Of a stretch of DNA of 45,577 nucleotides, positions 35,359 to 43,616 are shown piece by piece. A program made the translations under genes and the position numbers. Source of the stretch: Bacillota bacterium (GTDB taxonomy: Bacteria > Bacillota > UBA4882 > UBA8346); assembly GCA_023435225.1 (NCBI GenBank), contig JAEYRX010000044.1:1-45577 (forward strand), read 5' to 3'. The notes below the pieces were generated by a model. That model made no database searches, was not told the origin of the DNA, and saw only the letters and a program-made list of their open reading frames with translations. How positions within the stretch are numbered: position 1 is the stretch's first letter; each line of letters begins with the position of its first letter.

Positions 35359-36735
35359 TTATTTTTTTGCCCGTTCCCGCGGGGAGACCCAATTTGTTAA
35401 AACTTCCTGTTTGCTTCTAGCTATCGCTAATGCTTTATCAGGTACTTCCTTGGTAATAGTTGAGCCGGCTCCTACGGTTGCTCTTTCACCGATAACCACC
35501 GGCGCTACCAAATTAGCATTACTTCCGATAAAGGCTCCGTCTTTAATTACGGTCTTATGCTTTTTTATGCCGTCATAATTACAGGTAATCGTCCCTGCCC
35601 CTATATTAACTCCGGCTCCAACTTCGGTATCACCAAGATAAGTAAGATGGGGAACTTTGCTCCCTTTGGCAATCCGGCAGTTTTTAACTTCCACAAAATC
35701 ACCAAATTTTACCTTCTCGTCACTAACCGTTCCGGGTCTTATATAAGCATAAGGACCAATATTATTAGCTTCACCAATTTGGGCTCCCGAGATTAAGCTA
35801 AATTGAATTGAAGAATCGGACCCGATGGTAGAATCAATAATTTTGGTATGAGGACCGATAGAGCAATTTTCTCCTACTTTAGTTTTTCCGGAGAGAAAAG
35901 TCCCGGGATGAATGATAGTATCCCGGCCAATTTCAACCTCAGGTCCTATATAAGTAAACGAAGGATCTACAATCGATACAGCGGCTTTCATCCATTTTTG
36001 ATTTATCGCCGTTTTCAAATAATTCTCCGTACCGGCTAATTGAATCCGGTCATTGGGTCCCATGACTTCATCAGCTTCATTGGTAATTAAACCGGCAATT
36101 TTGGAACCTTCTTCAGCTAATATTTTAATGACATCGGTTAAATAATACTCTCCTTGAGCATTATGCGGAGTAATTTTCTTTAAAGTTTGAAGTAAAATAG
36201 AGATTTCAAAACAATAGACACCGGTATTTACTTCATTGATCGCTTTTTCTACGGCCGAGGCATCCTTATCTTCTATTATTCCTATAATATTACCGGCATC
36301 ATTACGTAAAATACGTCCGTAACCCGAGGGATTGGCTAGTTCGGTTGTCAACACCGCCGCCGCCGCTTTACTCTCCCGCTTGGTCCGGACCAGTTGTTTA
36401 AGAGTATCGGCTTTTAAAAGCGGAGTATCGCCGTAAAGGACCAATAGATCACCGGAGATTCCTTTTAAAACGTCTTCCGCCATCATAACCGCATGGCCGG
36501 TACCGCGTTGCTCGGTCTGCCAAATATATTGAATATCTTGGCCAATAGCATCGATAACTTGCTGTCCTTCAAAGCCTACTACAACCAACACTTGAGCTGA
36601 ATCGGCTTCATTGGCCGCATCAATAACATATTGAAGCATTGGACGGCCCAATATTTGGTGCAGAACTTTCGGATATTTTGATTTCATTCTGCTGCCTTGA
36701 CCGGCCGCTAAAATAATCGAGGTTAATTCAGCCAA
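35359..36735 (-). CDS. glmU: Bifunctional GlcN-1-P acetyltransferase / GlcNAc-1-P uridyltransferase GlmU
   Basis: 458 residues. The N-terminal uridyltransferase (1-230) has LAAGQGSRMKSKYPKVLH (about 11-28) and QTEQRGTGHAV. The C-terminal left-handed beta-helix (250-450) carries hexapeptide repeats and the acetyl-CoA site including LTYLGDTEVGAGVNIGAGTI. It makes UDP-GlcNAc for peptidoglycan. The start is TTG at 36733-36735 with GGAGGG seven bases upstream. The prs gene that often separates glmU and ctc is missing; about 240 bp of repeat-bearing spacer lies there instead. Confidence 0.96.
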   Translation of the reverse strand: MAELTSIILAAGQGSRMKSKYPKVLHQILGRPMLQYVIDAANEADSAQVLVVVGFEGQQVIDAIGQDIQYIWQTEQRGTGHAVMMAEDVLKGISGDLLVLYGDTPLLKADTLKQLVRTKRESKAAAAVLTTELANPSGYGRILRNDAGNIIGIIEDKDASAVEKAINEVNTGVYCFEISILLQTLKKITPHNAQGEYYLTDVIKILAEEGSKIAGLITNEADEVMGPNDRIQLAGTENYLKTAINQKWMKAAVSIVDPSFTYIGPEVEIGRDTIIHPGTFLSGKTKVGENCSIGPHTKIIDSTIGSDSSIQFSLISGAQIGEANNIGPYAYIRPGTVSDEKVKFGDFVEVKNCRIAKGSKVPHLTYLGDTEVGAGVNIGAGTITCNYDGIKKHKTVIKDGAFIGSNANLVAPVVIGERATVGAGSTITKEVPDKALAIARSKQEVLTNWVSPRERAKK

Positions 36736-36789
36736 AATAATCCCTCCGGTTAGAGTGTATTTTAGTTAAAAGTATTTCGGAGTAACGTT

Positions 36790-36814
36790 AAAAAAGAACT
36801 CATTTCGAGTTCTT
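36790..36814 (-). terminator. Terminator of tRNA-Gln
   Basis: AAGAACTC (36794-36801) pairs with GAGTTCTT (36807-36814), with a run of T on the minus strand. It lies between the tRNA and glmU. Confidence 0.75.
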
Positions 36815-36849
36815 GAAGTTAATAAGCACTTTTCCTGTTGTTTAAAAAA

Positions 36850-36925
36850 TGGCTGGGGCGGCTGGACTCGAACCAACGCATGCGGGAGTCAAAGTCCCGT
36901 GCCTTACCAGCTTGGCTACGCCCCA
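36850..36925 (-). tRNA. tRNA-Gln(TTG)
   Basis: 76 nt including an encoded CCA. Acceptor TGGGGCG/CGCCCCA, discriminator G73; anticodon stem CGGGA/TCCCG with loop CTTTGAC, anticodon TTG at 36890-36892; T-arm GTTGG-TTCGAGT-CCAGC. A terminator follows. Confidence 0.95.
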
Positions 36926-36994
36926 GTGGAATGCAAGATATAGTATATCAAATATTCCGATAAAATGTCAACCGTGTTTTATCATTCACATAAT

Positions 36995-37129
36995 TTACCG
37001 TGATTCGTTTTTCTTTTTTAATAAAATTCTTACCGCCCGCTCGTTTCCTACTGGCTCGCCTCCTATATTTGAATGAATTTTCCGGTGGTTATAGCAATAG
37101 GTTGGAGAAAGAGTAGCCATATAATTAGC
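36995..37129 (-). pseudogene. Possible gene fragment (about 45 codons)
   Basis: A minus-strand frame between stops encodes MATLSPTYCYNHRKIHSNIG followed by GEPVGNERAVRILLKKKNESR. YNHRKIHSxIG resembles the YNxxRPHxxLG ending of DDE transposases, but the match is loose and no ribosome site is seen. A relic of a transposase is one possibility; chance is another. Confidence 0.25.
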
Positions 37130-37216
37130 TTGGATTTTTATTATACTATTTTCCGCTCTTTTTTACATTAATCCGTAGTATGGATTTTAGCATTGAATAG
37201 TAGGAGTGATATCTAA

Positions 37217-37312
37217 GAAAGCGCTGATTAATTGAATAAGTGACGATTTTGTGCTTCGCAAAATGCCTAATACCGCATATTTGCTCGCACAAAATCGGAT
37301 TAATCAGCTTCC
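37217..37312. mobile_element. MITE copy 2 (96 bp, inverted relative to copy 1)
   Basis: Reverse complement of the element at 6160-6257, differing at a few positions. One terminus lost GC (GGAAGC-TGATTAAT in that arm) and the other has one substitution. Flanking CTAA is present on both sides (37213-37216 and 37313-37316). The inner stem is a perfect CGATTTTGTGC/GCACAAAATCG here, while copy 1 has one G-U-type change. Confidence 0.85.
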
Positions 37313-37337
37313 CTAATACTTTTGGTGGAAAAAAATA

Positions 37338-37362
37338 AAACCACGAATGTTACCCGTGGTTT
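37338..37362 (-). terminator. Rho-independent terminator
   Basis: AAACCACG (37338-37345) with CGTGGTTT (37355-37362); the minus strand continues into TTTTATTTTTTT. It is 25 bp after the stop of the 37388 gene. Confidence 0.85.
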
Positions 37363-37387
37363 CCGCTATTCAATATATTAATTCATT

Positions 37388-37834
37388 TTAGATTCTGAAC
37401 TTTGCATACTTGGCGATAATTGTGGAATTAACGATTCCCAGAATAACGAATTCTATCACCGCCATTATATTGGTAAAAGCCTCGCTTCTACCATGTATTT
37501 CTATATGTAAAAACCTCATAAATAATCCGATTGAAGCTAACCAAATTACCGCTCCCACTCCTATTCCCTTAAGAATATAAAAGTCTTTCCCGGTTAGCCG
37601 TAATACATAAGCTACTGTGATTCCAAATATTGCTCCCAACACCAACTGAGCAAGCACACCAATAAAATAACCAGTAGGAGTATGTATTAATTTTGGAGCT
37701 AAAAATATATTGGCAGCCGTCTCCCAAGTCGTAATGAATTTAAATCCAAAAAGTTTTACCGTTAAAGCAAAAGAAACCATCGTCAGATTAGCAACGAACC
37801 CGGCAATTGTACCAATCATAATTGTATCCCGCAT
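37388..37834 (-). CDS. Hypothetical four-TM membrane protein
   Basis: 148 residues with four hydrophobic helices (about 8-30, 58-80, 90-108, 120-140). A charged HIEIHGRSEAFTN segment precedes the last helix. The layout resembles the YqhR/DUF1440-like membrane proteins of Firmicutes, but the assignment is weak. The ribosome site is poor (AAGTGAG, about 12 bases from ATG); an internal ATG five codons later is possible. It has its own terminator. Confidence 0.6.
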   Translation of the reverse strand: MRDTIMIGTIAGFVANLTMVSFALTVKLFGFKFITTWETAANIFLAPKLIHTPTGYFIGVLAQLVLGAIFGITVAYVLRLTGKDFYILKGIGVGAVIWLASIGLFMRFLHIEIHGRSEAFTNIMAVIEFVILGIVNSTIIAKYAKFRI

Positions 37835-38040
37835 AAATTTTACTCACTTTTTATAATTATTGAGCTATATACAAACATTTTTTCCACTAAGGATACTTCT
37901 TTATGCGTTTATGGATTTATATAATTTTGAGTCAATTAAGGATAGAAACCATTATATCCAGAAATAAGCCGATCCGGAAAAGATCACACAAAATAATTAA
38001 AATAATAAGGCCAACAATAAAGAAAAGGAGGTTATCTTTA

Positions 38041-39039
38041 ATGGGGTTATCTATAACTGATATCGGATATTATTTGCCTGAAAATAAAGTTTCCAACGAT
38101 TTTTTACTGGAGTTGCTAAGAAAAAAAGGCGGACAATTTGTCAATATTGAAAGATTAAGAAAAAAACTGGAGATTAATAAGGCTGAGTTTCGTTATTTTA
38201 AAAATCCTGACGAAACAGGAGTGGATATGGCTGAAAAAGCGGCAAATCGGTGCTTGGAAAATCTTAATTTTAATCCCCGGGATTTGGATTTTATATTATA
38301 CGTCGGTATGTTGCGTGATTATGTGGAGCCGGCCATGGCTGTTATTCTACAGGATCGGCTAGGCGCCAATAAAGCCCACGCCTTTGATCTTTCTAATGCT
38401 TGTAATAGTTTTCTTAATGGAATGGAGATAGCGGATCTGTTTGTCAAAACCGGAAAATATCAAAATGCCTTAATCGTCGGCGCAGAAGACGGTTCGGAAC
38501 GAATACCATGGCACTTATTTAACTCGGAAGAAAATTTTTCCGGGTTTTCGGCTTTGACGATTTCCGACGGAGCTGCCGCAATGTTACTCCAAAATGTTCC
38601 GAATCAGCCCGGTTTTACTGAATTTGTCTTTAATACCTACGGCCAATATAATGATCTGTGCCGGGTTAAAATCGGAAAAGAAAAGGATGACTTGAAAATA
38701 CTGGTAAGGAGTAAAGAGCTTGCCATAACCGCACTCCAAATTTTACCGGAGTTTGTTACTGCTTTTTTGGAAAATACTCAAAAAGCGCTTGGCCGGATTG
38801 ATATCTGGTTTTTTCATCAAGTAACCGGAGATCCGCGAAAGTTCTGGGGTAAATTGGATGAAGATTTGGCTGATAAAGCTTATAATACATTTTCCCAGGT
38901 TGGTAATACCGGCAGCATCTCGATTCCTCTAGGGATGGCTCTAGCAGTGGAGGACGGCAAATTAAAAAGAGGAGATTGCGTAGCGGCAATAATCGGAGCT
39001 TCCGGTTTCAGCTGTGGGGCAACAGCGTTTGTTTATTAG
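38041..39039 (+). CDS. 3-oxoacyl-ACP synthase III-like (thiolase-fold condensing) enzyme
   Basis: 332 residues from ATG 38041, with AAGGAGG nine bases upstream; the frame is open to 37903, but that extension is basic and unconvincing. The KAS III catalytic triad is visible: Cys121 (LSNACNSF), His259 (FFHQVTG) and Asn289 (GNTGSISIPL). HQVT rather than HQAN, and a neighbourhood without fab genes, suggest a specialised condensing enzyme rather than housekeeping FabH. It would condense an acyl-CoA with a second thioester; substrates are unknown. Confidence 0.82.
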   Translation: MGLSITDIGYYLPENKVSNDFLLELLRKKGGQFVNIERLRKKLEINKAEFRYFKNPDETGVDMAEKAANRCLENLNFNPRDLDFILYVGMLRDYVEPAMAVILQDRLGANKAHAFDLSNACNSFLNGMEIADLFVKTGKYQNALIVGAEDGSERIPWHLFNSEENFSGFSALTISDGAAAMLLQNVPNQPGFTEFVFNTYGQYNDLCRVKIGKEKDDLKILVRSKELAITALQILPEFVTAFLENTQKALGRIDIWFFHQVTGDPRKFWGKLDEDLADKAYNTFSQVGNTGSISIPLGMALAVEDGKLKRGDCVAAIIGASGFSCGATAFVY

Positions 39040-39081
39040 GATTAATCGTTTATTGGTGTTACTATGACTGATAAAATATAT

Positions 39082-39110
39082 AAAAGAACCAGTTAACCTG
39101 TGGTTCTTTT
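39082..39110. terminator. Bidirectional terminator
   Basis: Perfect ten-base stem AAAAGAACCA (39082-39091) with TGGTTCTTTT (39101-39110) between the converging KAS III-like and RbsD/FucU genes. Confidence 0.88.
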
Positions 39111-39123
39111 TTATCCAATTATT

Positions 39124-39546
39124 TTATAAAAACACAAATCCTTTTCTTATTATTATATTGGTCATAACCCGGGGATCTAAGGTTTGAATGGTAGCATAAG
39201 CATTTCTGGTACGTTCGTAAAATTCCTTTCGGGGTAATTTATTCAGAGTGTAAGATAACCCGGTCAATACATCCTGATAATCACTCCAAACTTGAGGTTC
39301 TTCAAAAATACCCTGATCCAGCGACATCAATGTTACCGGGAACTCCTCATCCGAATCCAACGGAAAATATTTTAGTATCTCTGCTAATAATACGTGGCTT
39401 TTATCCGCATAAGAATAGACAACCCTTTTGCTCATTGCTGCAGCGGAATAATTGGCATCAGCAATAACCAATTCGTCAAGATGCCCCATACGATAAATTA
39501 CTTCATAAATTTCCGGAGTAATCAGGTTGGATATCTCCATTAACAT
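39124..39546 (-). CDS. RbsD/FucU family sugar mutarotase
   Basis: 140 residues from ATG 39544-39546, chosen for GGGAG eight bases upstream; frames are open to 39609. The family opening (LITPEIYEVIYRMGHLDELV, then IADANYSA) contains the catalytic His of the GHxD motif. C-terminal FYERTRNAYATIQT matches FucU, which interconverts fucose anomers, more than RbsD, which acts on ribose. No sugar transporter or kinase is adjacent. Confidence 0.82.
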   Translation of the reverse strand: MLMEISNLITPEIYEVIYRMGHLDELVIADANYSAAAMSKRVVYSYADKSHVLLAEILKYFPLDSDEEFPVTLMSLDQGIFEEPQVWSDYQDVLTGLSYTLNKLPRKEFYERTRNAYATIQTLDPRVMTNIIIRKGFVFL

Positions 39547-39706
39547 AAGATCATCTCCCATTACTGTGTCATTTTTTAAAATCATTACAGAGTCTTGAAC
39601 GACAAGCATTGATAGTATTTTCTAGATTGCAATGAAATCCTTTTATTATTATATCATAATTCGTTGTCACTTACCAATAATGGGTATTAATGGAGAATGA
39701 ATGTCT

Positions 39707-40261
39707 TTAAAGTTCATTTATCGGTTTACACAGTATTTCGTTGATTTTCAGATTTTTTAGACTCCGTGAAGATGCCGCTTGCATCACCAACGCCGTGTCC
39801 GCCCCTTTGCCTGTTCCCGCTATGGCGATTACTTTTTCGGCGGCTTTTAACAAACCGGCATCGAAAGCCATCAGGACTATTTCATAACAGACCTTGACCC
39901 CTTCACAAAAACAGCGTAAGAAGTTTGCGATGATGCTGGGAATATTTGATCCGAATATTTTTTCCGTATGAAAAAGCATGGCGCCGAAATGAACCTCATG
40001 TCACGCTTGCCGGAGCTCTTTAACCAACTCCGCCGGGAATGGATTATCTACCATCGAAAAGTCATACTGATGAGGGATAACAACCAGTTGTACTCCGGTC
40101 TCCCTAAAAAAAATCAGCGCCTTTTTAGCGGTATCTCCGTTAGTGGAAGCCAGTACAATTTTATCAATACCGGATTTATCCAATCTTTCTTTTACAAGCT
40201 TAAATGTTTCTTCGGTGTTATCCTCTTTTACCGAATTAAAATAACTAATTTTATTATCCAT
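39707..40261 (-). pseudogene. Pyruvate-kinase C-domain-like protein, interrupted by in-frame TGA
   Basis: One frame from ATG 40259-40261 to 39707 is broken only by TGA at 40001-40003. Before it: MDNKISYFNSVKEDNTEETF..., with IVLASTNGDTAKKAL (a PK-C-type phosphate-binding pattern). After it: HEVHFGAMLFHTEKIFGSNI and VKVCYEIVLMAFDAGLL, then VIAIAGTGKGADTALVMQAA and ILCKP, all parts of the stand-alone pyruvate kinase alpha/beta-domain family (about 185 residues). Relatives have RGHEVHFG where this has A-stop-HEVHFG, so a Gly GGA to TGA change is likely. The function of the intact family is not established. Confidence 0.75.
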
Positions 40262-40318
40262 AATTTAATACACCTCAATATAATAAGTCCCGAGAATACT
40301 CTCTGATCTGATAATCGA

Positions 40319-40837
40319 TTACCAAGTGCTTGCATAATGTATCTTCTTTTCATTAAACCGGTTGGAAGGTTCTAATGTTTCGGCCGGATAGCCTATTGAA
40401 ATCAATGAAAACGGCTTAATATTATTAGGAATCTTTAAAATTCTCCTTATAATATCGGAATCTTCTCCTCCCCTTGGATTGATACCTTGCCAAACGGCTC
40501 CAAGCCCCAGTGTTGTGGCGGCAATAAGTATATTTTGGGTAGCGGCGGAGCAGTCCTGCTCCCAATAGTATTCTACTTTTGCCGCTTCAGGTTCTCCACA
40601 GACCAGAATGGCAAGAGGCGCAGCTTTAAGATTATCAAAACCCGAGTGTATTTCCGACAGTTCATTTAAAATATTTCTGTTCTGAATTATTACAAAGTTC
40701 CACGGTTGCTGGTTACAGGCTGAAGGTGCACTCATAGCCGCTTGCAAAAGACTCTTGATCAAATCATTGGTTACTTCTCGGCTCTCGTATCTTCTTATAC
40801 TTCGCCTATTTAAAATAATTTTTAGATTATTCTCCAT
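40319..40837 (-). CDS. Nitroreductase family protein
   Basis: 172 residues, FMN-dependent NAD(P)H oxidoreductase fold. The opening ILNRRSIRRYESREV and SAPSACNQQPWNFVII (FMN contacts) and GLGAVWQGINPRG near residues 112-124 are family marks, as is the end IGYPAE. It reduces nitroaromatics, quinones or enones; the physiological substrate is unknown. ATG has GGAG eight bases upstream. Divergent from the Crp/Fnr gene across a hairpin-rich 319-bp region. Confidence 0.9.
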   Translation of the reverse strand: MENNLKIILNRRSIRRYESREVTNDLIKSLLQAAMSAPSACNQQPWNFVIIQNRNILNELSEIHSGFDNLKAAPLAILVCGEPEAAKVEYYWEQDCSAATQNILIAATTLGLGAVWQGINPRGGEDSDIIRRILKIPNNIKPFSLISIGYPAETLEPSNRFNEKKIHYASTW

Positions 40838-40914
40838 CCATTCCGCTCCTTAAATTTTTATGTTATAAATATAATATATATGGATATTGCCAACAAGTAC
40901 GCACTTTCTTGTGG

Positions 40915-40938
40915 TATAGTACCTAAATGGTAACTATA
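40915..40938. promoter_or_regulatory. Possible operator dyad upstream of the nitroreductase gene
   Basis: TATAGTACC-TAAA-TGGTAACTATA is an imperfect 24-bp dyad about 80 bp upstream of the nitroreductase start, adjoining hairpin 1. It could be a repressor site; no HxlR- or MarR-type gene is in the window. Confidence 0.3.
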
Positions 40939-41021
40939 TAAGTTGAATTAAATTTCCCGAATAAATATTACGTCCCTAAAGCCAGCCGTAATAAAGAATT
41001 AATGAATTTAATTCAACTTAT
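40938..41021. repeat. Tandem hairpin unit 1 (17-bp outer stem)
   Basis: Outer arms ATAAGTTGAATTAAATT (40938-40954) and AATTTAATTCAACTTAT (41005-41021) pair perfectly. The inner stem TATTACG (40966-40972)/CGTAATA (40987-40993) makes an 84-nt two-tier hairpin. Its outer arm shares 14 of 17 bases with that of unit 2. Confidence 0.85.
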
Positions 41022-41032
41022 TACAGCTGTAA

Positions 41033-41118
41033 ATAAGATGAACTAAACTCTGCTATGTACCTTTCCCATTAGGCTTTTGGAAGGGGAAAGCTTATTCGTA
41101 TGATTTAGTTCATCTTAT
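41033..41118. repeat. Tandem hairpin unit 2 (15-bp outer stem)
   Basis: Outer arms ATAAGATGAACTAAA (41033-41047) and TTTAGTTCATCTTAT (41104-41118); inner stem CTTTCCC (41061-41067)/GGGAAAG (41094-41100). It has the same size and two-tier plan as unit 1, 11 bp away, with a different interior sequence. Confidence 0.85.
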
Positions 41119-41156
41119 ATATATGGAACGAACACTATAAAAAGGAATATAAAATT

Positions 41157-41747
41157 ATGGAAACAAATTATATTAAACAATTGGCTGACTCCATGAATTT
41201 CTTAGCCGGAGTTCCAAAAGCAGAGTTGCGTAAATTATTAAAACGCAAACAAATTATCCATCTTAAAAAAGATCATTTTTTTCTCCAAGCCGGTGAAATC
41301 CCCGACCACCTGGGTTATAACATTTCAGGACTACTACGTCTTTATTATATCGATGTTAATGGGAAAGAGTTTACTAAACACTTTTGTCTGGAAAATTCGG
41401 TAGCCGTGGCTTACGGGCCGTTTTTACGCCGGGAGCCGTCGGAGATTTATATTCAAGCCCTTGAGGAAACTAAATTACTTGTTATAGATCGCAAAATATA
41501 TAATGACTTACTCAATGGTCATCCCTGCTGGCAGACGGTTGCCAAAAAGATGGCCGAGTTTATATTTATCCTCGGGCAGAAGAGAGAATCAGAACTCCTG
41601 CTGGTCGATGCCCAGGAAAGATATTTACACTTTTTACGTGACTATCCCAATCTTGTAAACCGAATCAGCCAGTATCATATCGCCTCATACCTCGGCATCA
41701 CCCCCGAATCCCTCAGCAGAATCCGGGCGAATATAAAAGAATCTTAA
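41157..41747 (+). CDS. Crp/Fnr family transcriptional regulator
   Basis: 196 residues. The cyclic-nucleotide-binding-like beta-barrel (about 10-120) is of the group with FFLQAGEIPDHLGYNISGLLRLYY and no FNR Cys cluster, so an O2-labile Fe-S cluster is unlikely. The C-terminal HTH is short (about 165-196): ISQYHIASYLGITPESLSRIRANI. The nearest families are the small Crp-like regulators of Bacteroidetes and Firmicutes with an unknown effector. Transcribed divergently from nitroreductase and possibly first of a unit with the two genes after it. Confidence 0.88.
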   Translation: METNYIKQLADSMNFLAGVPKAELRKLLKRKQIIHLKKDHFFLQAGEIPDHLGYNISGLLRLYYIDVNGKEFTKHFCLENSVAVAYGPFLRREPSEIYIQALEETKLLVIDRKIYNDLLNGHPCWQTVAKKMAEFIFILGQKRESELLLVDAQERYLHFLRDYPNLVNRISQYHIASYLGITPESLSRIRANIKES

Positions 41748-41822
41748 CATAGATCAATGACCAGTGATATATCCTTTTAATATAATCTCCTTAGTAGAAA
41801 AAATTAAGAAAGGAGAAAAGTT

Positions 41823-42050
41823 ATGAAAGGAAAAATCAGCGGAGCATTAGTAAGCGGTATATTCGGCGGTATAATATCTGCTATTATTTCAGGACTGTTA
41901 AACTATTATATTTTCCCTTTCCCCAAGACCATACTGGAGAATGTCATGGGTCACAGCATCGGCGGCTTTTTTTGCGGATTTTTTACCGGCCTCATAGGAG
42001 TATTAATATATGCCGGGTTTCATGCAGACAAGAAAAGTCCGAATCAATGA
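41823..42050 (+). CDS. Small hypothetical membrane protein (75 aa)
   Basis: ATG after GAAAGGAGAAAAG. Two Gly-rich hydrophobic helices (about 7-30 and 43-66) flank a short loop PFPKTILENVMGHS. No family is recognised. It begins 75 bp after the Crp/Fnr gene and is followed by the SDR gene after 30 bp; a TATAAT at about 41780 could give it a separate promoter. Confidence 0.6.
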   Translation: MKGKISGALVSGIFGGIISAIISGLLNYYIFPFPKTILENVMGHSIGGFFCGFFTGLIGVLIYAGFHADKKSPNQ

Positions 42051-42080
42051 TTTCAATTACTGAATTGCAAAGGGGAAAAT

Positions 42081-42818
42081 ATGAATTTAACAAACAAAAT
42101 AATTGTTATTACCGGAGCTTCTAAAGGACTTGGGAAGGAGACCGCTCTAAGATTATGTAATCATCATTCGGATTTAATTCTAATAGCGCGCAATAAAAAC
42201 CGGTTGGAACAGGTACAAATAGAGATTGAGACCCGTACCGGAAAGAAACCGTTGATAATCCCCTGTGATATCTCCAACGAGGCCGAAGTAAACCACATGG
42301 CTGAAATCGTCCGTCAAAGCTACAATCATGTCGATGTTCTGATAAACAATGCCGGTATTGGCGTTCATAAAATCGCGGAAAAACTGTCCAATGAGGAAAT
42401 GAGGCAACAGTTTACAGTTAATTTCTTCGGCTCATTTTATTGCATTAAAACCCTATTACCTTTACTAAAGAAAAGCGATTCTGCCTATATATTAAACATC
42501 AATTCCCTAGTCAGCAAGGTTTCGACTGCTGATAACAGTGTCTATGCAGCCACCAAATCGGCGCTAGCAGGTTTTTCAGAGGGGCTTCGCCGGGAGTTGA
42601 AAAAAATGAAGATAAGAGTAGGCTTATTCTTCCCCGGAATACTTGAAACCGGATTTCAGCACGACAGGGAAGACACCGGCAAGATTCCTTCCTTTATGAT
42701 GCTTAATCCGGCAAAAGCGGCTGCAAAATTGGAGAAGATGATCATTAAAAGAAAAAAAGAGTCATATATGTATAGATGGATGCTTTTAATTATGAAAGTG
42801 AAGCAGTTATTTATGTAG
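42081..42818 (+). CDS. Short-chain dehydrogenase/reductase (SDR)
   Basis: 245 residues, classical SDR. Cofactor motif TGASKGLGKE (11-20, TGxxxGxG), NNAGIG (about 90-95), catalytic Ser (NINSLVS), YAATK (Tyr and Lys of YxxxK, about 153-157). Arg or Lys in the loop after the first beta strand hints at NADPH. The C-terminus is short and basic (KVKQLFM). Substrate unknown. Follows the small membrane gene in the same direction. Confidence 0.92.
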   Translation: MNLTNKIIVITGASKGLGKETALRLCNHHSDLILIARNKNRLEQVQIEIETRTGKKPLIIPCDISNEAEVNHMAEIVRQSYNHVDVLINNAGIGVHKIAEKLSNEEMRQQFTVNFFGSFYCIKTLLPLLKKSDSAYILNINSLVSKVSTADNSVYAATKSALAGFSEGLRRELKKMKIRVGLFFPGILETGFQHDREDTGKIPSFMMLNPAKAAAKLEKMIIKRKKESYMYRWMLLIMKVKQLFM

Positions 42819-42841
42819 CATTAATCTTAAAACTCTGAAAA

Positions 42842-43019
42842 TTCTGTCCGCCGCGGGCTGAAACCCCACGGCTATGTATATCCGCACAAACCCCTTCGGG
42901 CTGTTTGACCTAAAAGAAAATACTATGTAGTTTAAATAATTTAGACATTATAGCCGGCTTCAGCCGGGTTTTTAAGAAAAATGCTTAGCCGTGTGGGTTT
43001 CAGCCCGCGGCGGACAGAA
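42842..43019. repeat. GC-rich long inverted repeat (33/34-bp arms)
   Basis: Arms 42842-42874 and 42986-43019 are reverse complements with one base inserted; they include GTCCGCCGCGGGCTGAAACC. The interior has CCGGCT-TC-AGCCGG and CCC-CTTC-GGG hairpins. At 178 bp and much richer in GC than its surroundings, it looks like an inserted palindromic element, possibly REP/MITE-like, between SDR and HXXEE genes. No target duplication was identified. Confidence 0.75.
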
Positions 43020-43060
43020 CCTGCTTTCAAAATATGAAGTGATTTCAAGAAGGAGAAAAA

Positions 43061-43594
43061 ATGAATCAGCTGTTCTCGTTTATTAATAGTATGGACCTAA
43101 TCTGGATTATCCCGGTGCTTCTTTTTATACATGAACTGGAAGAATGGAATATATTGACCTGGTATAAGAAGTATTTTGTCAATCTCCCGGCTTCAACCGA
43201 GACCAGTGTAAAGATTCACATATTTACTCTCGGCGTAGCGGCTTTTTTATTAACCTTAATCGCCCGTATCGCGCCGTTAATTATTGCAAACATACTGATC
43301 TTATTCCTCTCCGGTTTTGTGCTGACCAATACAATCCAGCATATTATCCAGACGTTTCAATATAAGACATACGCGCCCGGTTTAATAACAGGAATAATAA
43401 CCGTCGCCGGCTGCGTTTTTGTTAATATTATTTTAGTGCGAGATGGAATGATATACCTACCTTTTTATGCAATATTACTTTTAGGCGTTCCGGCTGTTAT
43501 AAATACGATTAAATTAAAACATCAAATGACTCCGGAGCTTAGGAGAGTGCATGAATTTTTTATTAGGGTTGAGAAATGGGTGGGGCGGAACTGA
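43061..43594 (+). CDS. HXXEE domain membrane protein
   Basis: 177 residues with about four to five transmembrane segments. The name-giving motif appears at the end of the first helix: FIHELEEWN (about 23-31, His-x-x-Glu-Glu), and a second conserved His is seen in NTIQHIIQ (about 92-99). The family's function is unknown; the His/Glu cluster suggests a metal-dependent membrane enzyme, which is inference. AGAAGGAG precedes the ATG. Converges with the 43617 gene, 22 bp apart. Confidence 0.8.
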   Translation: MNQLFSFINSMDLIWIIPVLLFIHELEEWNILTWYKKYFVNLPASTETSVKIHIFTLGVAAFLLTLIARIAPLIIANILILFLSGFVLTNTIQHIIQTFQYKTYAPGLITGIITVAGCVFVNIILVRDGMIYLPFYAILLLGVPAVINTIKLKHQMTPELRRVHEFFIRVEKWVGRN

Positions 43595-43616
43595 GTAGTG
43601 CGGGAACAAAAACTTT

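Noticed and set aside
37903..38040. 46-residue N-terminal extension of the KAS III-like gene
   Set aside because: The extension is basic and lacks family similarity; ATG 38041 has an excellent AAGGAGG.
40001..40003. Selenocysteine TGA in the pyruvate-kinase-C-like gene
   Set aside because: Relatives have Gly rather than Cys at this place and no SECIS-like hairpin was seen directly downstream.
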